Part shown: piece after piece, positions 1 through 10,984 of the stretch
Layout: every line of letters starts with the position of its first letter
Position numbering within the stretch: position 1 is the first letter of the stretch
The notes under the pieces: generated by a model
Databases searched by the model: none
Told to the model about the DNA's origin: nothing
The model's input: only the letters and a program-made list of their open reading frames with translations
Program-made: the position numbers and the translations under genes
NCBI GenBank assembly: GCA_032164245.1
Contig: JAVMKO010000001.1
Location: forward strand, 80,907,892 to 80,971,891
Direction: 5' to 3'
Source of the DNA: Sternotherus odoratus
Lineage: Eukaryota; Chordata; Testudines; Kinosternidae
Length of the DNA stretch: 64,000 bases

Positions 1-84
1 ATAATTAATAGTTATTTAGCATTTCTCTAGCATCTTAATTCCAAGCATCACAAACAAACCAAATGATACGAATTAACCCTCACA

Positions 85-310
85 GTGCCCCTGTCAGGTC
101 AGGATTTTATCTTCAGATTGGGAAACTGAGGCACAAAGACTGAGGATCAGCTCCTAAACTGGTGTAAATCCGCACTCATTTCAGTGTAACTACATCAGTT
201 TACATCCCCCAAGGCTCTGGCCCAACATGCCCTTGTATTTCATAGTAGAACTAGGATTAGGATGCAGGAGTCCTGGCTCCCGATCCTATGCGCTAACCAT
301 TAGACCTGTA
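85..310 (-). repeat. MIR-like SINE remnant, interrupted
   Basis: GGGAAACTGAGGCACA at the left and a TCCTGGCTCCCGATCC-to-CCATTAGACCTGTA segment at the right are antisense hallmarks of the MIR tRNA-derived SINE. A TGTAAATCC / TTTACATC inverted segment between them looks like a small ancient palindromic insert. Confidence 0.6.
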
Positions 311-786
311 GCTGTCTCATCTCCCTGGCTGGTGCACCAACCCCTTCCGCTCCGTGGTGCTAAAGAGTCAGGGAATACAGGCAGGTGAAACATTTTCAGG
401 GGCTTCAAGGAAAATGCTGTGCTGACGAGGCAAAGCATGCATATGCTGGCATTATCTAGGGCCTGCTCAGGGGTCCTGAGGAGTCAGTTGAGGGACATCA
501 CCTCCATCGTCCTGGAGACCTTAATAAAGACAGGATCATTCTCCGTGGCAAGGCCTTCATCTCCCCTCTGCCACCACTCAGCCTGAAATCTGAATTATGC
601 CCAGGCTCCTGAGAGAGGCCTCATGTCATCCCTGCGCAGCCTCTCTGGCTTTATTTATTCTTGGATTAGACGGGGCAGGGAAGAGGAGGGGATGGACCCT
701 TCATCCGAGAGCACTGGGAACAGGTCCAAATAATCCTTGGGAGTCCCCGCTGCGTCTCTGCAGCAACAGTAGAGGAGAGATGCACG

Positions 787-827
<41 letters not shown>

Positions 828-2039
828 ATACACACACACCAGCAGCCACAGATTTATCACTATTTATGTCCTTGCTTCTCCAAGGATTTCCCATCACGCT
901 CGCTCACTGGCTCTGCTGCGGTCACTGAGAGAGGTTGGCTGGATAATGGACTCATTTGCATAACTGATCCAGCAGTGACTGTAATGGTAGCAAAGGGGTG
1001 GGGGGGGAGGGGGAGGAGGGAAATTGAGGCCAGACTAGCTGCAGGAGAGTTACCAACCAGGTGTGTTCGTGTGTGTAAGGGAGTGTTCAGGGGTTTGGAG
1101 GACCCTGAAGAAGCTGGCAACTCAGAGAGAGTGTCAGCAGGGGGCACTGCAACACCAGTACTTACTCAACCCCCCCTCAGGGCTGAGCTCTTGGTTGTGG
1201 GAGCAGGCAGATTCCCAAAGCTGACAACCCCTTCCCTGACCCTTAGCCTGTTTGTGTGGTTTGGCTCTCAGGCGTGGGGTGTGGGTGTGTGAGGGGTGGA
1301 CAGGGATCTTCCCAGTCATGCCAGGGGGACTGCAAACCCACTTGACTTTCTGCAAGATGAAGTAACAGACAACACGAGGGGTGTGAGAGAAATGTCTGGG
1401 AGACAGGCTGTCGCTCAGGAACACACGCACACGCCTCGGTTCACATAAATATTCAATCACACTTCCCTGGTGTGGCAAATCAAGGCATCGCATTCATAAA
1501 CACACACACGTTCACGGACATACAAGCTCGAATGATGGGTACGGTAAAGATGGAACCTTAGGGACAGCCTTTCCCTTTTGGGTTACCCACTCCAGTCTGG
1601 GAAATGGAACAGCTCGGGGGCATTGTGGATTGGGTTGCTGAGCCTTTCCCTCCTAAGTTGGCATGCAAAGCACCTCATATTGGGCATTTGCACTCGGGCA
1701 CCACAGCGGTGGGTGCACACAAATATCATGGGCTGGATTCTGCCCCCCTTGCTCACACTTCATAGGCCCTTACTTCCCATGTGGTTTTAGTGGAGCTGGT
1801 CATGGAGTAAGATGCTACTCAGTGAGAAAGGGTGGCAGGATCTGGCACTACTGACTGAAATCTCATAACATCCCCATGAGATAGTTAATGGATAGAGAGA
1901 TCTCCCTTTACTTATCACCGGGGGGTGGGGGTGGGGAACAGCACCAGGTTCCGAGCGCATTGAAACACTGCGCAGCCAGATAGGCCAGGAAGTGAAGAAT
2001 AGTACAGCTGCCTGCAAGTGGAGAGGGAATTTAATAATT
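311..2039. other. No gene seen; microsatellite and unique sequence
   Basis: Mostly unique-looking sequence. It holds a CG/CA microsatellite (785-839) and GT-rich stretches near 1060 and 1280. At 1726-1870 there is a weak trace of an ancient palindromic element (GGCTGGATTCTGCCC start). No supported exon was found on either strand. Confidence 0.5.
785..839. repeat. (CG)n(CA)n microsatellite
   Basis: A short CG alternation followed by about 20 CA dinucleotides with two CATA interruptions. Confidence 0.95.
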
Positions 2040-2525
2040 CTCTAGCACCTGCCTTCCTAGCATCTGAAAGCACTGGACAATTAACCAAGTACTGCCCCGC
2101 AGCACCCCTGGCAGAATGATCTTATCTAGACTCGTCTTACACAATGGGAAACTGAGCTACAGCCTAGCTTGACCAGCTTCTATGCTGCTAAAGCACAACC
2201 TTAGTCTTGACTAGACTGTTATTAGTTAGACTGAGTAGCTAACATGATCCACCAGCTCCCATGTAAAACCTGGTCTAGACAATAATATCTACCTCTTTTG
2301 AAATGCTTTTCAGCAGTAGATCTCAAAGTGCTTCACAGCCTTTAACATACTTCTCCTCCCAACACCCCTGTGAGGTAGAGCAGTGCTATTAGTCCCATTT
2401 TACAGGATGGCAAACTGAGGCACACAGGGACTAAGAGACTTATAGAAGTTGAGACAGGCAGTCTGTGGCAGAGCAGGGAACTGAACCTGAATCTTGCAAG
2501 TCCTAACCACTGGACCACAGCTGTG
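2040..2525 (-). repeat. MIR-like SINE remnants (two pieces)
   Basis: At 2330-2525 the strings CCCATTTTACAGGATGG, AAACTGAGGCACAC and CTAACCACTGGACCAC follow each other in the order of an antisense MIR. A weaker copy with CAATGGGAAACTGAG lies at 2040-2215. Confidence 0.65.
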
Positions 2526-2809
2526 ATGATTTCTCAGGGTCCTGGCCAGCCTTTCAGTGCTGTGATTCCATCTCTCTCTTAAGACCTAAATGACTGCAAG
2601 TGATCAGGACGTCAGTTTGAGATACCCTTTAAGAGCAGGGCAAGAGGGAATCCCCAGTACCGCCGCTGGCACTATCTCAGTGTTCCTCAGAAGTCTAGCC
2701 AAGACCAGTCCTTCTTAGTTAGTGACAGCTCCTTGTCACAACACAGGATGGACATTTAATAGCACGTGTACAATGAGAGAAGGATGGTCTTGGAGTGAAG
2801 GCACCAGGC

Positions 2810-3005
2810 TGGGGTCAGGCAAGATGGGTTGAATTTCCAGCTGTGATAGACTGTCTTGGGCAAGTCACTTAATCTCTCAGCGCCTCAGCTCTGAGGTAAA
2901 ATTAGGATGATAATGTATCTTTGTTGGTCTTGTCTATTTGGATGATCAAATCTTCAGGGCAGAGATTGTCTTCTCCTATGTGTTTGCCCAGGGCCTAGCA
3001 CAAAC
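2810..3005 (+). repeat. MIR-like SINE with 3' tail
   Basis: TTGGGCAAGTCACTTAATC is the MIR core in sense orientation. It is followed by a tail with GGGCAGAGATTGTCTTC and GGGCCTAGCACAAAC, which is common after MIR-like cores in reptiles. Confidence 0.65.
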
Positions 3006-3007
3006 TC

Positions 3008-3600
3008 AGTAGGGTGTCAGAGATCCCAAAGCCAGAAGGGACCATTGTGATCATCTAGCTTGACCTCCTACATAACCCTGGCCAGAGAACTTCCCCAGAC
3101 TAATTCCTAGAGCAGATCTTTTAGACAAAGAGCCAATAGTGATCGAAGAATTTCCAGTGATGGAGAATCCACCACAGCGCTTGGTAAGTTGCTCCAATGG
3201 TTAATTACTCACATTGTTAAAAATGTTTGCATTGTTTCTAGTCTGAATTTGTCTAGCTTCCGCTTCCAGCCGTTGGATCACATTATAACTTTCTCTGCTA
3301 GAGTGAGGAGCCCATTGTTAACTGTTTGTTCCTCAAGTAGATACTAATAGACTGTCATCAAGACATCCCTTAGCCTTCTCTTTGTTAAGCTAAATAGATT
3401 GAACTCTCTCAATCTGTCACTACAAGGTATATTTTCTAATCCTTTAATCATTCTTGTGGCTCTTCTCTGACCCCTCTCCAATGATCAACATCCTTGAATT
3501 GTGGTCTCCAGAACTGGATACAGTATTTCAGCAGTAGTCACGCCAGTGCCAAATAGAGGTGAAATAACCTCTCGACTCCTACTGAGACTGCTACTATAAT
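3008..3600 (-). mobile_element. CR1 LINE 3' end, antisense
   Basis: The stretch runs from AGAAGGGACCATTGTGATC through TTCCAGTGATGGAGAATCC, GCTCCAATGGTTAATTAC, TGTGGCTCTTCTCTGACC and CCAGAACTGGATACAGTATT. These follow, in order, the reverse complement of the 3' part of CR1 retrotransposons (end of the reverse-transcriptase ORF plus 3' UTR). No frame is intact. It is 5'-truncated, as usual for CR1. Confidence 0.75.
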
Positions 3601-3894
3601 ACAAATAAAAACTTGATTTGTGAGACAGGGTGCCTTTTTAATAGACAGATGTTCCCTATTATGAATGATGTTGATTGACTCTTCTCTTGGCCGCCTCAGC
3701 AGAAGCAAAGTATTGAACGGGCCATAGAGATTGAACAATCCTCTTCTTCATTGTCCGTGAGATGCAACTGGAATCCATTCCTGGTAGGCCCTGACATCCA
3801 TTTGAGGTTCTCCCAGTCTTAGAGGCTGCATCCAGAAAGCATTCCATTTCCCCATCTCCCTCCTCTTCTGGGGGGCTGCACCCGTACAGTAATG

Positions 3895-4170
3895 CGCTCA
3901 TATTTGGGGTCGGGAAAGAATTTTCCTCCAGGGCAAATTGGCGAGGCCCTGGAGGTTTTTCGCCTTCCTCTGCAGCAGGGGGCATGGGTCACTTGCTGGA
4001 GATTCTCTGTACTTTGAAGTCCTTAAACCAAGTTTTGAGGACTTCAATAGCTCAGATATAGGTGAGGTATATTGCAGGAATGGGTGGGTAAAATTCTGTG
4101 GCCTGCGCTGTGCAGGAGGTCAGACTAGATGATCGTAATGGTCCCTTCTGACCTTAAAGTCTATGAGTCA
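3895..4170 (+). mobile_element. LINE (CR1/L2-type) 3' end, sense
   Basis: GGGTCGGGAAAGAATTTTCC, CGCCTTCCTCTGCAGCAG, GAGGACTTCAATAGCTCAG and CAGACTAGATGATCGTAATG form a LINE 3' end I recall as common in turtle genomes. It finishes with an AAAGTCTATGAGTC-type tail. Family name is uncertain; no coding frame is present. Confidence 0.6.
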
Positions 4171-4338
4171 TGGTGCCAGATTCTGATCACAGTTTCACTG
4201 ATGTATAACTCGTTGGAGTTACTCCAGGTTTATAACAGTGCAACACAGAGCACAATCTTGCCCATAGTATTTTGGAAACCCTCTAGTGGTGGTTCTAATT
4301 GTAACACTTGGTACAGGAAATTGCCTCTTGGACTACAC

Positions 4339-4857
4339 CAGGGGTCTCAAACTCAAATGACCACGAGGGCCGCATGAGGACTAGTGCACTGGCTCGAGGG
4401 CCGCACCACTGACACACACACACACCCTCGCTGCCCCGGCTCCGCCCCCACTCCACCCCTTCCATGAGGACTAGTGCACTGGCCCGAGGGCCGCACCACT
4501 GACACACACCCCGCCCTTGCTGCCCCGGCTCCACCCCCACTCCACCCCTTCCAAGAGGTCCCACCTCTGCCTCACCTCCTCCTCTGAGCACGCAGCTCCC
4601 CATTCCCTCCTGGAAAGCACTAGGCACCACCAACAGCTGTTTGGCAAACAAAGCAAGAGCAATCTAGGAAGTCCAGAGCTAGAAACACACGCGGCCCAGC
4701 CAGGCAGCAGAGAAGCCTCCACTTCTGGCCCCTCCGTCCTGCAAACTGCTATGGTGGGACCGGGGGGTGGGGTGGGGGCGCCAGGAAGCTTGGCGGGCCG
4801 CAGGGAAGGGCTTTGCGGGCCGCATGTGGCCCCCGGGCCGCATGTTTGAGACCCCTG
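4339..4857 (+). mobile_element. Non-autonomous hAT-type DNA transposon (519 bp)
   Basis: The ends are inverted: CAGGGGTCTCAAAC at the left and GTTTGAGACCCCTG at the right. An exact 8-bp target duplication, GACTACAC, lies at 4331-4338 and 4858-4865. An 8-bp duplication with a CAGGG-type end is the hAT superfamily signature. The interior holds a tandem duplication of about 90 bp (near 4368-4550; both units carry GAGGACTAGTGCACTGGC), a short CA run, and GGGCCGCATG repeats. No transposase is encoded, so it needed an autonomous relative. Insertion is recent enough for the duplication to remain perfect. Confidence 0.92.
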
Positions 4858-4865
4858 GACTACAC

Positions 4866-6086
4866 AATCCAGAATCCTTAACAGGAAGCTGCTGGGCGTA
4901 TCCTTTTGGGGTGTATTGGGGGAAATAAAACAGAGTGTAGTTGCAGCTAAGCATCCAGATCCCTGTCTTTGCTTACCAAACCCTCGGTTTGTTTGATATT
5001 GATAAACTGCTGGAATTCTTCTGCAGTAAACTATGGCCTGTTAGAAGGCACAACTTCCTCAGCCAATCAGTAAAATGCGAATATATCCAGTGAGCACCAA
5101 AATGCAGTTTTGGTTTGCCTTCCTGTCCCACAGGTTGCCTCCAGAACCCTGTACAGATGAGCCCTAGAAATCCAGTTCAGGAAAGACTGAAAGGAGGAAA
5201 CAACAGGCGCAATGCTCAGTATTTAAAATGATATTTTTTTGCCTTTGGAGTTTGGCTAATTTATAATCTATAAAAGTCTCTGCATAATTGTGTCTTGATT
5301 AAAATGATATAATTAGGCGCTCTGGATCTCTCTCTCTTCTCCCTAAGATTATTTCTGTCTAATTGCTTTAATCTGTGTTTTCATGCACCCACTAGAAAAT
5401 CAAAGCATGCTCCCGTGAGGACAAGAGTGAGAGGGAATAAAGCCTGTGACTCATTAAGCACGGTAGAGAGAGGAAACTGCATCTAAATCACAAATCCGTT
5501 AACAAGGTGAAATAAATGTAAAAAAAAAAAAAAGAGAGAGAAGATTTAAAATTAAAACTCAACACCTGCCTTAGATTTTAATATTAATTAAGGACCTACT
5601 GAATAGCAAATTGTTCCTCATTAAAGCCATCTTCCTGCCTTATCGAGGGGGCGGAGATGGGGTCGGTCGGGAGATTAGATTCTCTTTATCCATTGGCATT
5701 CTGGAAGTGAAGGCAACAGTGAGTGTGGCCCTCAGGGAGTAAATGGTGAGGGACTCTGCTGGGTGGAGATTGCAGGGCAGGTGGAGGGACTGGAGAGGGG
5801 AATTGTGGTTAAGAGGCCAGGAGGCCCAATCGAATTCCCATGAAAGGCAATTGCAAGGCTCCCTTTGACTTCAGTGGGATTTGGATGAGATATGGATAGA
5901 GAGATAGTAATAGGCATCAGACTGATATATAAACCGTAATAGGCATGAGATGGACAGGATATAAGGCAGCATTGTAACAAACAACAGAAGTAAGAGAAAC
6001 CTTAAATAATTCCTGGCCATATTTCCAGCTTGACTTGTTGTGTTAAGTTCTGGAATCCTGAAAGCAGAGGTAGGCAACTAATTGTT
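4866..6086. other. No gene seen; AT-rich unique sequence with a candidate conserved element
   Basis: Low-repeat, AT-rich DNA. The 5210-5540 interval carries several TAATTA/ATTAA-type homeodomain-like sites and GATTAAAATGATATAATTAG, without microsatellite or transposon signs, which is typical of conserved non-coding elements. Conservation cannot be tested here. An A-run lies at 5520-5533. Confidence 0.4.
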
Positions 6087-6090
6087 AAGA

Positions 6091-6271
6091 GGTAACAAAG
6101 AGTCCTGTGGCACCTTAAAGACTAACTATAAAGTTTGAAGCATAAGCTTTCGTGGGCTAATACCCACTTCGTCGTTGGCTTGCATCCGACGAAGTGGGTA
6201 TTAGCCCATGAAAGCTTATGCTTCAAAACTTTATAGTTAGTCTTTAAGGTGCCACAGGACTCTTTGTTACC
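6091..6271. repeat. Fold-back (inverted) repeat, about 84-bp arms and 12-nt loop
   Basis: The left arm (6091-6174) starts GGTAACAAAGAGTCCTGTGG. The right arm (6187-6271) ends with its reverse complement, CCACAGGACTCTTTGTTACC, with only a few mismatches across the arms. Each arm contains GCATAAGCTTTC / GAAAGCTTATGC and CCCACTTCGTCG / CGACGAAGTGGG. This is an interspersed repeat I recall as common in turtles. A single-orientation copy occurs at 54645-54760. The right side continues to about 6300 with TTCCAGACTAACATGGCTAC. Confidence 0.85.
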
Positions 6272-6300
6272 TCTGCTATTCCAGACTAACATGGCTACCT

Positions 6301-7884
6301 CTCTGATAATTGTTAAGAATAATTCATTCAGCCAATTGAACCTCTTTTTCTGCTCGCAGATCACAATTTATTTGTTATTTCAATTTTTTTGCATTTGTTG
6401 CAAATATCCCACGTTCAAACTGCATGGCTGAGTTGTGATTGGTCAGATAAGTCACATGCTTTTTCCCCTGCTCTCTGATTGAGTGAAGATGCAAGAAGCG
6501 TTTCTGGTGAAGGTACTTGTGTGTGAGCGGACATTTCGGTCTCCATAGTATTCATACCTGCTGCAACTCTGAAATTCCTATCCCGCCAACATTGTTGTGA
6601 GCAAAACGTTATGGTTCAAACTCTTATGGAAAGTGAATGTGAAAGGGACATGGATATGGGCAAATGGATCCACAGAAAGCGTTGACTGAATAGCAGTCTA
6701 AAGGTGTTTGCATTATTCACCCAGCACCAGTGGAAACCCCCTTTACACTGCAATCACCTGGCATGGGGGTTTGAGCCAAATACTGAGGGCTCCATCCTCA
6801 AAGAGCTGAGCACTCTGGTCCCAATCCAACAATGCCCACCAACAGTCCTGTTGACTTTAGTGGAACTGTTCCTGTACACGCTTGAGTGCTTCGCCAGAGC
6901 ACAGTCCAAGGGCCTCACTGAAGTCAATGCCAAAACTCCCCTATGCATCAGCGGGGCCAGGATCTCACCCCAAGTGCTCAGCACCATTCGGGATCAAGCA
7001 CCAAGAGGGAAGCAGCTGTCATCTCAGTGCAGCAGCTGAAGGGCCAATTTGTTAACAGAGAGAGGGAGGAATGACCTGTGGGTATATGAGTTCACGAGGC
7101 CAGTTCAGCGTCCCCGTGGCCCTGCTCTGATTAAGCCTGCCGTCACGTTACTATTTTATAATGTATCAGTTTTAGGTTCTTTAGAATATTTATGATCCAT
7201 GGGTTAGTAAGTGATATTCTATAGGCTAGGACTGTATCTAAGGGAGATAGATATGTCAAATATTCATAATGTTATTTGTTTTGATAATTGATGACAGTGA
7301 AATCTGTAGCCTTGGATATTTTTGTATAAATCTAATAATAATAATAAATGCATTACTATCATTACTACATGCTGAGCACTTTCCAGGCATATAGGAGGAT
7401 TCTCTCTCTCTCTCTTTCTCTCTGTCTCTCTCTCTCTGGTTTTTTGACTGCATCTATTACTGTGCTATAGAAATCTGTACCATTTTCCTTCTGGGATCTA
7501 TACTTTTGTTAAATAAATGTCTCATGTAATATCTTAGCTTTCTCTCACTAAACACAGGTCAATCAATAGCCTAGAAAGGGCACCGAAGAAATAAACGAGA
7601 GTCCAGCCCTGCTGCCTTTCAAATGGATGGGAGTTTTGCTGTTGATTTCAATAGATCCTTTGTCATGAGCTATGGGAGAAGGTGGGGAGCGGCCATGACT
7701 TTTTCACGCCATGCTCTCCATCTCCCAGCTCTGCCCCCACTCTCCTTCCCTCCATGGGCCACCCTTGCTGGGATTATTTCCCTGTGGCTCACTTTGAGCT
7801 CATTTGTTATTCTCTCCCTCAGCTCATGAGAGGGTTGAAATCCTACTCATAACATCTACTGCTTCTCATCTCCCGCTCCCAGAG
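6301..7884. other. No gene seen; unique sequence, short CT repeat
   Basis: Mostly unique sequence. 6795-6990 has traces of an old element (CCTGTTGACTTTAGTGG, GTCAATGCC). A CT-rich microsatellite is at 7401-7437. No exon with convincing splice sites was found. Confidence 0.45.
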
Positions 7885-7985
7885 CCCTTCAAAAAGTTGG
7901 GGAAACTGAGGCACAGAACCTAACACCAAATAGTGAGTCAATGGTACCTCCATGATCTCAGATGTCCTGGCTGCCACCATACCAC
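7885..7985 (-). repeat. MIR-like SINE remnant
   Basis: GGGGAAACTGAGGCACAG followed by AATAGTGAGTCAATGG and GATGTCCTGGCTGCC matches the antisense MIR pattern. Confidence 0.5.
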
Positions 7986-8045
7986 ACTGCCTCGAATCAG
8001 GTGGATCGAGTCTCGATCCACCATACCACACTGCCTCGAATCAGG
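7974..8045. repeat. 28-bp direct duplication around a 19-bp palindrome
   Basis: A 28-bp string beginning CCACCATACCACACTGCC occurs at 7974-8001 and again, identical, at 8018-8045 (44-bp period). Between and overlapping them is the palindrome TGGATCGAG-T-CTCGATCCA (8002-8020). Confidence 0.9.
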
Positions 8046-8910
8046 TTCCTGTTCGACAGCAGAGAAAGGGAGGGAAGGAGAGAGAAGGCCTGAAAAGGAC
8101 ACACTGTCTGTTTGTCTGTCCCCTCCTTCCCCCATTCCAACTGTGGGCTTTTCTTTTTTAATATATTTTTTATTTCATTCCTGATGCGAAAGATTAAAAC
8201 AGAAGAGATTAAAAGATTACCCAAAGTGGATGAGACAGAATGTGGTGTCTCTTCCTCTCACTGAGGTAGAAATGTAGGAAACCTTACTCTCTCTCTTTGT
8301 CTCCCCCGCCACCTCTTTCCCCGCCCTCCTCTGTCTCATCTCCCATTGATCTTTGAAGATCAAATGGACTTTTGATTTTGAAGTACGTAAGTCGTAAGTC
8401 TGTCCGTCTGTCTTGAAGGCCACTTTCTCATCCCTGTCCAGCTGTCCCCTACGGGAGTGATTGAAACGTGATGTGCAGGTCAACGGGCAGTTGCAGAGGG
8501 GGGAGATACAATGTAGGAAGGGGAAGGGGATTGATGTGGAAAGCTGCCTCCCTGGGATTGGTGGAGCCACCATAATAATATCATAGCTCCTTTTGCATAG
8601 CTGCCCCCTCTGACTTCAGCTCCACCCCTTTCCCTCTCTTCCACAGGACACCCTCATTCTTCCCTGTAAGTCCAGGAATCTATCCCCTCCAAGGATGTCT
8701 GGGGCATGCCAGGGAGGATCAGAGGCACCCTGTGTCTCAGCCAGGGCTCCATCCCCATTCAGAGAGCAGGGTATGAAGGAGAAGCCTGGGGTAGACTAAA
8801 CAATGGGGCCAAGCTCCTCTTTCACCTCAGCAGAGGGAGGAATGGGTGGGATCCAACTAGGGGAGCCATGAGTGGGAAGGCGGCTGGAATGGAATGAACT
8901 GGATGAAGGA
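8046..8910. other. No gene seen
   Basis: Unique-looking sequence with short T- and CT-rich runs. No transposon hallmark or exon was recognised. Confidence 0.4.
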
Positions 8911-8918
8911 TTCTCCTC

Positions 8919-9041
8919 AGGGTGACCAGACAGCAAGTGTGAAAAATCGGGATGGGGCTGGGGGGGTAATAGGAGCCTATATAAGAAAAAGACTCAAAAA
9001 TTGGGACTGTCCCTATAAAATCGGGACATCTGGTCACCCTA
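8919..9041 (+). mobile_element. Short terminal-inverted-repeat element (MITE), copy 1
   Basis: The ends AGGGTGACCAGA and TCTGGTCACCCT are exact inverted repeats around about 100 bp that include CCTATATAAGAAAAAGAC and TCCCTATAAAATCGGGAC. The flanks repeat ATTCTCCTC (8910-8918 and 9042-9050), a target duplication of 8-9 bp. It encodes nothing. I recall this family as abundant in turtles. A second copy is at 55229-55356. Confidence 0.88.
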
Positions 9042-9050
9042 ATTCTCCTC

Positions 9051-10980
9051 TCTCTCTCCTGCAGGGCAGGTGGAAGGGGTGTGTTCTGTCAGGGTGATAT
9101 TTCCTAGAGCCCATCGGCAGCTCTCACATGTCTTTTAAGCAGTGAGGCTAGACTCAGATTAAGACCTAGCAGAGATCAGCTCCAATTCACAAGACAGATG
9201 CTGGAGACAGAAAGCGGAATAACTCTATCTTCCACTAGATACCAAATGCACCTGCCTCCCATTAGGCATACGTCGCCAGGAGCCCCTCGTCCTGCCCAAA
9301 GCCATGGCTCCATGCAAGATCCTGATCACTCCTTCCCCATGCTGGAGGTACACAATGCTCCTGGGTACACTTCTACAAAAATGACCCCATCCTGCCCCTT
9401 CAGACTGGGTAGTGGGATTTATTACTCTCCTCTTGAGTGGGGTTCGCAATGGACTGAGTGATTAGTCTGGCTGGCTCAGATTGCTAAGGGTAGTTTGGCC
9501 AGCAGAGCCATGCCCACCCCTGAAAGCTGATTTCTAGGGCAGAGAACTCTCCAACTCAACTCACCTGTGAGCGCCTGCTAGTCAGCAATCCTGTAGACCT
9601 GCCAAGGGGATGACTCAGTCTGCCAGTGCCAGCATCATGTCATTGGAACTGGCCTCTATGTACAGGGCTGTTAGGGCAGCAATGGGTACTGACACTGTGT
9701 CAAATGAAGCTAATCTCTATGTTGCAGACCCAGTACCGGTATCATTAAAATAGACCCAGGCTCCAGTCAGTGCGGAATAAGGCTCTGGTATAATCATCAT
9801 CATGATGAATAATACTTAGCCCTATGTAGAGCTTTCCATCTCCCAAACAGTGTACACAGAGCCACTAGTTCACTATGTAAAATGGACCTGGCTTCTCTGA
9901 ACAGGGCAGCTGGTGCAGAACAAGGTACCAGTGTAATGGACAACAGGCCCTTCCCTTCCCCCTCTCTCTTCTTTCCCACCTTCTGGAGTCCCTTCCCCAA
10001 GCTGTGAGGGCGGGAACGTCCGACAAAGAAAACCCTTCCTCCAACTTTGTGTTTCTCCCTCCCTCTGTCTCTCCAGCTGCCTGCGAGGGAGGTTCAGAGA
10101 AAATAATGAACTAAAAGCCAAGGCCCAGAGAAAGCTGATTCATCCTCCGCCCAGGGCCAGCGGCCGGCTCCAAGCAGAGCTGTAAAATCAATCTGTCACT
10201 GCTCACCGCATTATAGATCAGCGGAGAGATTCTGACTGCAGCGAGAGGCTGAGCCTGGCCTCCTCATGGGTCCCTCCTTTCCCAGGCAGAGCAGGGACAG
10301 AGACAGACGGACAGACAGAGGGAGGGAGGGAGAGAGAGAGAGAGACAGCTCAGCTGGCATGGTGATCGGAATCCCTCCCAATGTGACCCCATGTGTCACC
10401 ACTCACCAGGCTCCCAAGGCAGATTACCCTTCGCATATAGCCATTTTCTTCCCCTCCCCCTTCCCACTCATGGGGCCACACCTGGATCAAGAAGTGTGTG
10501 TGTGTGGGAGAGATAGGGTGAATGACTTCATCCCCTCATGCTCCTTTGGCTGTGCCCTCCCTCCCCAAACACCCTGAGGAGGCTCTATGGGGCTACTTCA
10601 ACTCCCCTTCTCCAGAGTGTCATACAGGTGCCTTAATGGGGCCCAGACCCTACCATCTTGTCTGCTTACTGATCTTTATGGAGGGCAACCTTTATGAAAC
10701 TGAGTGTTGAGGGCTGTCTGGAAGGCTAGGCTACTAATGGTGGCAGTGGACAGGGGAGTAGAGAAGGCCTTGCTTGTTGGGTGATGAACTGGGAAAGGGA
10801 CTGTTTCTACAGCTGACTTTAGGCCGAAGGTGTGTGAAACACTCTTAACTTGTGGTCTATTCAGCCATGGGATAACCCCCTAGGGACATTTACAAATGGA
10901 GCGGACAGAGCCGTGAAGACAATATTGCAGGGAAGAATTCTGCACTGGACCAGGGGATGGACCAGATGGGGCTTAATATA
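9051..10980. other. No gene seen; unique sequence
   Basis: Unique-looking sequence with a GA-rich run at 10318-10345, a weak antisense MIR/L2 tail near 9780-9860, and a candidate conserved patch at 10130-10240 (CTGTAAAATCAATCTGTCAC). No supported exon. Confidence 0.4.
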
Positions 10981-10984
10981 TATT

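Noticed and set aside
597..1292. 231-codon open frame
   Set aside because: It crosses a CA microsatellite and unique DNA, with no domain and no exon signals.
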